Shown here: positions 6,438 through 9,026 of the stretch, piece after piece | Position numbering within the stretch: position 1 is the first letter of the stretch | How the letters are laid out: each line of letters begins with the position of its first letter | Assembly: GCA_017448375.1 (NCBI GenBank) | Contig: JAFSLR010000202.1 | Span: forward strand, 1-9,026 | Reading direction: 5' to 3' | Length of the DNA stretch: 9,026 nucleotides | Source of the DNA: Synergistaceae bacterium | GTDB taxonomy: Bacteria > Synergistota > Synergistia > Synergistales > Aminobacteriaceae | Translations under genes and position numbers: made by a program | The notes under the pieces: model-generated | Seen by the model: only the letters and a program-made list of their open reading frames with translations | Told to the model about the DNA's origin: nothing | Databases searched by the model: none

Positions 6438-7490
6438 CTATTTGCCTTTCCTCCTTTTAAGTTCCTGCGAAATTCTCTGCTTCATCAGTTCCTTGTCAGA
6501 CAATTCATCTTCTGTTGACTGCCTCAGCACTGATACAAGCACCTCAAGATATTTTTCGCCTGACGCTCCTATAAATCCCGCTGCTGACAATCCACCCACT
6601 ACAGGAATAAGCATAAGCCCCGAAAATATAGCCCCCGTCAAAAGAAACGTTATAAGATCATCTTTCGGCAAGTGGCTCTCAATGCCCGCTATACTGTCAA
6701 GCTCATAGAACAGCTTTATGCATATCCCATGAACAGCAGGTATCGCAAGCATAGGAAGGAATGCGCCTCCAAGACCAACAACCCCTCCCGTACCGCTGTA
6801 TGTGTCTATACATTTCTTTGCTTCCTTCTCTATTCTGCTGATCTTATACTCGCTGATCATGCGCCGACGCTCTATATCACTGCTGAGTATGTCTAGTTTT
6901 GACTCAAGTATATTAACTTTGAACGAGTCGTAATTCTTGATAGAACTTTTCAGCAGCTCCTGAACTCCGAATGCCGATATTGTTACTCCTCCTGCAAACT
7001 CGTAATCCTGTGCAAGGATTCTCATTAATGAAAGCTCCGGCAGATTCCTCCTGATATACTCTTCAAGCTCGCTAATTTTATTGCTCCAGCACTGTGTCAT
7101 TACCATAACAAACGGTATCTCATACCTTACAGCAATATCCTTCACGGTCTCAAGCTCAAAATCCTGAAACCTATGGCTGTGCAAATTCTTGCAGAACCAT
7201 ACAATAACTTTTTCACGTTCAGAGCTGGAAGACTGAGATATTATTTCCTGCTTTATACTGTTGAGAGTGCTGCGTGTAAATTCCTGGCTGATTTCAAGCC
7301 CTGCTGTATCAGTCAGCTCAAGGGAGTAAAATTTGTTGTTCATGGCCAAGACTCTGGAATAATAATCATTCTTGCGGGTGCCGCGCAAACCGTTGCTGAC
7401 ATACGCAACATCTTCTCCCATAACAGCGTTAACTAGAGTAGATTTTCCCGCGCCTGTTTCACCCATTATTATGATTTTCACTGTTTCCAT
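6438..7490 (-). CDS. GTPase-fold protein C with hydrophobic C-terminus, first of three tandem paralogs
   Basis: This is a 350-aa protein, the most divergent paralog. It starts almost directly at the P-loop strand: METVKIIIMG, G1 GETGAGKST (10-18). G2 is probably T38 (GLRGT) and G3 is TDTAG (60-64). The signature IVWFCKNLHSHRFQD lies at 96-110. G4 is replaced by TQCW (132-135), with a G5-like ILAQDYE (158-164) and FGVQELL (174-180). A basic, helical linker (about 195-230) leads to two glycine- and hydrophobic-rich stretches (about 235-262 and 279-308). These could insert in or lie against a membrane, as in DUF697/YcjF-like tails; A and B lack equally hydrophobic regions. A lysine- and arginine-rich end follows. 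The ATG at 7490 has a GGGGTG site 8 nt upstream. It is the first gene of the three-gene operon, and the next (B) starts 51 nt downstream. Confidence 0.87.
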   Translation of the reverse strand: METVKIIIMGETGAGKSTLVNAVMGEDVAYVSNGLRGTRKNDYYSRVLAMNNKFYSLELTDTAGLEISQEFTRSTLNSIKQEIISQSSSSEREKVIVWFCKNLHSHRFQDFELETVKDIAVRYEIPFVMVMTQCWSNKISELEEYIRRNLPELSLMRILAQDYEFAGGVTISAFGVQELLKSSIKNYDSFKVNILESKLDILSSDIERRRMISEYKISRIEKEAKKCIDTYSGTGGVVGLGGAFLPMLAIPAVHGICIKLFYELDSIAGIESHLPKDDLITFLLTGAIFSGLMLIPVVGGLSAAGFIGASGEKYLEVLVSVLRQSTEDELSDKELMKQRISQELKRRKGK

Positions 7491-7559
7491 AGCTGCAACA
7501 CCCCGCTATCTTACGTAAAATTCTTTGTACTCTGGACTGATGCAGATGGTACTGAAGTT

Positions 7560-7826
7560 ATGGGAGAATGGAGCGGCAACGGACGGCCGAGAAATCGAAA
7601 ACTTGAGATAGCTGACAAGAAACACAATGACTGCAAAATAACTATCAGTTTTGACGGAAAGGACTCGGTGAGCGTAACAGCTAATGAAAATTTCATAAGA
7701 CAGTGTATAGGTACTAATCAGCCTTTTGAGGGCAGGTACATCAAACTAGAGCCTAAATACGTACAATTTGAAGGAGCTATTGAAGATATTAATACTTCAA
7801 GCTTGAGCCGGTTCGAAACCTACTAG
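7560..7826 (+). CDS. Orphan ORF, unknown; possibly the 3' part of a lost gene
   Basis: The ATG at 7560 gives 88 aa, but no ribosome-binding site precedes it. The frame is open upstream to 7437 with no other start codon. The in-frame residues before the ATG (FVLWTDADGTEV) look as protein-like as those after it, so the true 5' end may have been lost where the GTPase operon begins. Visible features are a polar, beta-rich sequence (CKITISFDGKDSVSVTAN) and GRYIKLEPKYVQFEG. I recognise no domain, signal peptide or membrane helix. Its stop (7824-7826) directly abuts the stop of the toxin remnant on the other strand (7827-7829). It may be a relic or an intact small gene. Confidence 0.35.
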   Translation: MGEWSGNGRPRNRKLEIADKKHNDCKITISFDGKDSVSVTANENFIRQCIGTNQPFEGRYIKLEPKYVQFEGAIEDINTSSLSRFETY

Positions 7827-8080
7827 TTAGTTAACCTCTTCTCCCATTGAGGACAGCGTTACCTTATCGTAAGCATTTGACTTGTCATTTGGATGTGGTT
7901 CTATTCCGATTATCGTTATATCTCCGCGATTAGGCCCATAAACCCAAAATATACGTCCGGCGGCAGGGGTTCGATTCTCAAGATACGACTGCCATACCTT
8001 CATTCCATAACGTTTCGACAATGACGAGATTTCATGTGTTTCTAAGCCAGCGTAACGAGGATCCAGCGAGATATGACTTA
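7827..8080 (-). pseudogene. RelE/HigB-like toxin remnant, N-terminus missing
   Basis: The minus-strand frame ending in TAA at 7827 encodes a well-conserved C-terminal part: LDPRYAGLETHEI, then KVWQSYLENRTPAAGRIFWVYG, then ITIIGIEPHP and YDKVTLS. The order (Leu-rich DPRY..GL, Lys/Ser helix, R-x-F-W core strand, ITII..I.PHP strand) resembles toxins of the RelE/HigB-like superfamily, which cleave mRNA on the ribosome. No ATG or GTG start lies upstream. From about 8070-8085 the same DNA instead encodes, on the plus strand, an IS256-type transposase tail, and the minus frame hits a stop at 8177. The toxin therefore lost its N-terminal part (probably 20-40 residues) at that junction and should be inactive. 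A TTG at 8021 would give only 64 aa. No antitoxin partner is seen. Confidence 0.55.
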
Positions 8081-8209
8081 ATACCGAAAATGATTTGGAT
8101 AGCTGTGATGAATGCGTCTCAGAAATGGACGATGCCGATAAGCAACTGGTCGAAAGCCTTACACCACTTCTATGTCAAGTTTGCAGACCGTTTCCCGAAA
8201 GTAGCCTAA
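8069..8209 (+). pseudogene. IS256-family transposase, C-terminal remnant
   Basis: About 46 residues ending at TAA 8207-8209 match the C-terminus of IS256 (Mutator-type) transposases: DLIPKMIWIAVMNASQ, then KWTMPISNWSKALHHF, then KFADRF. The KWTMPIxNW motif is highly characteristic of that family, whose full-length members are about 400 aa. The catalytic DDE region and everything upstream are missing. The frame opens at an ATG (8021), but residues before about 8069 belong to the other-strand toxin remnant and do not fit the family, so this is a truncated copy without activity. Confidence 0.8.
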
Positions 8210-8245
8210 GAAAAAATCTCATACACAGTTTACTTGACAGACCTG
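8069..8245 (+). mobile_element. Truncated IS256-family element, right end
   Basis: It comprises the transposase tail plus about 36 bases after its stop. Those include ACACAGTTTACTTGACAG at 8223-8240, which on the minus strand reads CTGTCAAGTAAACTGTGT, a sequence typical of IS256-family terminal inverted repeats. The left end, and therefore any target duplication, is absent. The exact right boundary is an estimate. Confidence 0.6.
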
Positions 8246-8365
8246 ACATATGCTCCTGTCATAGTCACTAAAACTGAACAGCAAGAACAGTCTGGTGGCT
8301 GTCATTCTGGTGTTCTAGGAATAGTCTTACTAATTGTCGTTCTGCTCAAGAAACACAAAAGCTAA
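8246..8365 (+). pseudogene. C-terminal tail of a sorted surface protein (Synerg-CTERM-like)
   Basis: Immediately after the estimated IS end, a plus-strand frame with no start codon encodes about 39 residues: a polar stretch (TKTEQQEQ), then SGGCHSG, a hydrophobic segment (VLGIVLLIVVLL) and a basic end (KKHKS), stop at 8363-8365. This tripartite layout of Cys-containing box, transmembrane helix and basic tail at the extreme C-terminus is that of protein-sorting signals. The SGGC-x-G form resembles the Synerg-CTERM signal described for Synergistota. The remainder of the gene is missing, apparently removed with the IS256 insertion and later deletion. It may also be a chance frame, but composition and layout argue against that. 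Confidence 0.5.
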
Positions 8366-8433
8366 AATCAGTAAAGCACCTACTAAACTTTCAGGGGGTA
8401 CTTTTTTTCTCACTTCTCCGCAACTGACCACTT
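8366..8433. other. Short intergenic stretch, nothing recognised
   Basis: It contains a run of seven T (8403-8409) after GGGGGTAC, but no good stem precedes it, so I do not call a terminator. Confidence 0.5.
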
Positions 8434-8462
8434 TTGAAAATTCGCGCCGCGCGTTGTAGAAT
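8434..8462 (+). promoter_or_regulatory. Sigma70-type promoter of the serine recombinase gene
   Basis: TTGAAA at 8434-8439, an exact 17-nt spacer, then TAGAAT at 8457-8462. Transcription would start near 8469, leaving a leader of about 45 nt that includes the GGAGG ribosome-binding site at 8500-8504. Confidence 0.65.
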
Positions 8463-8513
8463 TTCGGCGTTCGCATTATCAAAAGTTTTATTCATCATTG
8501 GAGGTTGGTTTGC

Positions 8514-9026
8514 GTGGTTTACGGTTACGCACGAGTGAGTACGATGGGTCAAGCGCGAGATGGCAATTCACTTGAGGCTCAGGAGAGCGCACTCCGGCAA
8601 GCAGGAGCAGAGCGGATATTCCGGGATGTGTACAGCGGGAAGCCTGAACGCCGTCCGCAGTTAGACAGGCTGATGAAGGTCATCGACTACGGGGACAAGC
8701 TCATAATCACGAGGCTGGATCGCATTGCGCGCAGTCTGATACAGGGAGTGCAGTTGCTAGAAACGCTAAGTGAGAGGGGTGTAATTGTGGAAGTGCTGAA
8801 CATGGGAATAATCGACGACACGCCGACGGGCAGACTGATACGCAACATTATGCTGTCTTTCTCTGAATTCGAGCATGACATGATAGTGCAGAGAACGCAA
8901 GAGGGCAAAGCGATAGCTCGTCAGAACGCAGACTTCAGAGATGGCCGTCCTAAGAAATTTTCCAGAGTACAGCTAGACCACGCACTGGAACTGTTAGAGA
9001 CGCACTCATACAAACAGGTAGAGAGG
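8514..9026 (+). CDS. Small serine recombinase (resolvase/invertase family), 3' end cut by window edge
   Basis: It starts at GTG 8514, set by GGAGG at 8500-8504 with 9-nt spacing; 171 codons are present with no stop. The N-terminal catalytic domain is complete: VYGYARVS with R7 and nucleophile S9, SLEAQ at 19-23, and TRLDRIARS at 66-74 carrying the conserved D69, R70 and R73. ERGV follows at 87-90, then TGRLIRNIMLSFSEFEHDMIVQRTQEG across about 105-131 (the long E helix). GRPKKF at 144-149 marks the start of the C-terminal helix-turn-helix, and the helix HALELLETHSYKQVER is cut by the window end. Family members of about 180-210 aa (Res, Hin, Gin type) perform resolution or inversion through a Ser-linked intermediate. 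Here it probably resolves, inverts or maintains the mobile element; the target site is not identifiable. It has its own promoter and looks intact. Confidence 0.93.
   Translation, partial: MVYGYARVSTMGQARDGNSLEAQESALRQAGAERIFRDVYSGKPERRPQLDRLMKVIDYGDKLIITRLDRIARSLIQGVQLLETLSERGVIVEVLNMGIIDDTPTGRLIRNIMLSFSEFEHDMIVQRTQEGKAIARQNADFRDGRPKKFSRVQLDHALELLETHSYKQVER

Noticed and set aside
4827..6518. Long plus-strand frames opposite the GTPase genes (for example 4827-5540 and 5886-6518)
   Set aside because: They are mirror frames of well-conserved GTPase genes, without ribosome-binding sites or family features.
7508..7513. TAAGAT as a -10 box for the GTPase operon on the minus strand
   Set aside because: No acceptable -35 at 16-18 nt, and the start would leave a leader too short to hold the ribosome-binding site comfortably.
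7511..7696. Minus-strand 61-codon frame upstream of GTPase C
   Set aside because: Ser/Leu-rich shadow translation of the plus-strand open frame, with no ribosome-binding site.
8380..8410. T-run at 8403-8409 as a terminator
   Set aside because: The preceding bases form no stem of more than 4 bp.
8687..8908. Minus-strand 73-codon frame within the recombinase
   Set aside because: Antisense shadow of a clearly conserved serine recombinase.
1..9026. CRISPR array, tRNA or rRNA genes
   Set aside because: No regularly spaced direct repeats were seen, and no cloverleaf or rRNA-like conserved sequence was recognised on either strand.

Overview
The window looks like an accessory region (integrated mobile element or genomic island) of an anaerobic bacterium with mid-range GC. 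Synergistota is the best guess, for two reasons. A short coding remnant at about 8246-8365 ends in an SGGC box, a hydrophobic helix and a basic tail, which resembles the Synerg-CTERM sorting signal. AAA-ATPase/PD-(D/E)XK proteins like the one at 2467-4026 are also common in that phylum, among others. The assignment is an inference.

Region 1 (1-2047, all minus strand) is a run of six small, tightly packed phage- or plasmid-type genes, transcribed from right to left. In order they are: a basic 98-aa protein, an acidic 161-aa protein, a Cro/CI-type (XRE) regulator with an unknown C-terminal half, an SSB-like protein ending in IPF, a DpnD/PcfM-like protein, and a Lar-like zinc-ribbon protein cut by the window edge. 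The last three are joined by a 1-nt gap and a 4-nt ATGA overlap. Together they look like a mobile-element housekeeping module: ssDNA handling, conjugation- or restriction-related functions and control.

Region 2 (2048-2466) is a divergent intergenic stretch of about 420 bases. It holds an inverted repeat and one -10-like box but no gene I can defend.

Region 3 (2467-7490) has one plus-strand gene, an AAA-ATPase-like protein with a C-terminal PD-(D/E)XK nuclease-like domain. Its 3' end overlaps the last gene of a minus-strand operon of three paralogous GTPase-fold proteins (350, 416 and 376 aa). All three keep the P-loop, G2 Thr and DxxG motif but have TQC plus a hydrophobic residue where the guanine-specificity motif (N/T)KxD is expected. 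The first carries a long glycine-rich hydrophobic C-terminus and may be the membrane-associated member. The trio is the most interesting content of the window.

Region 4 (7491-8513) is a graveyard. It contains an ORF of unknown origin with no convincing start, the 3' part of a RelE/HigB-like toxin gene (minus), the 3' end and right terminus of an IS256-family element (plus), and the sorting-signal tail of a surface protein.

Region 5 (8434-9026) has a good sigma70-type promoter and an apparently intact small serine recombinase starting at GTG, cut by the window end. It may be the recombination enzyme of the element or of an invertible/resolution system.
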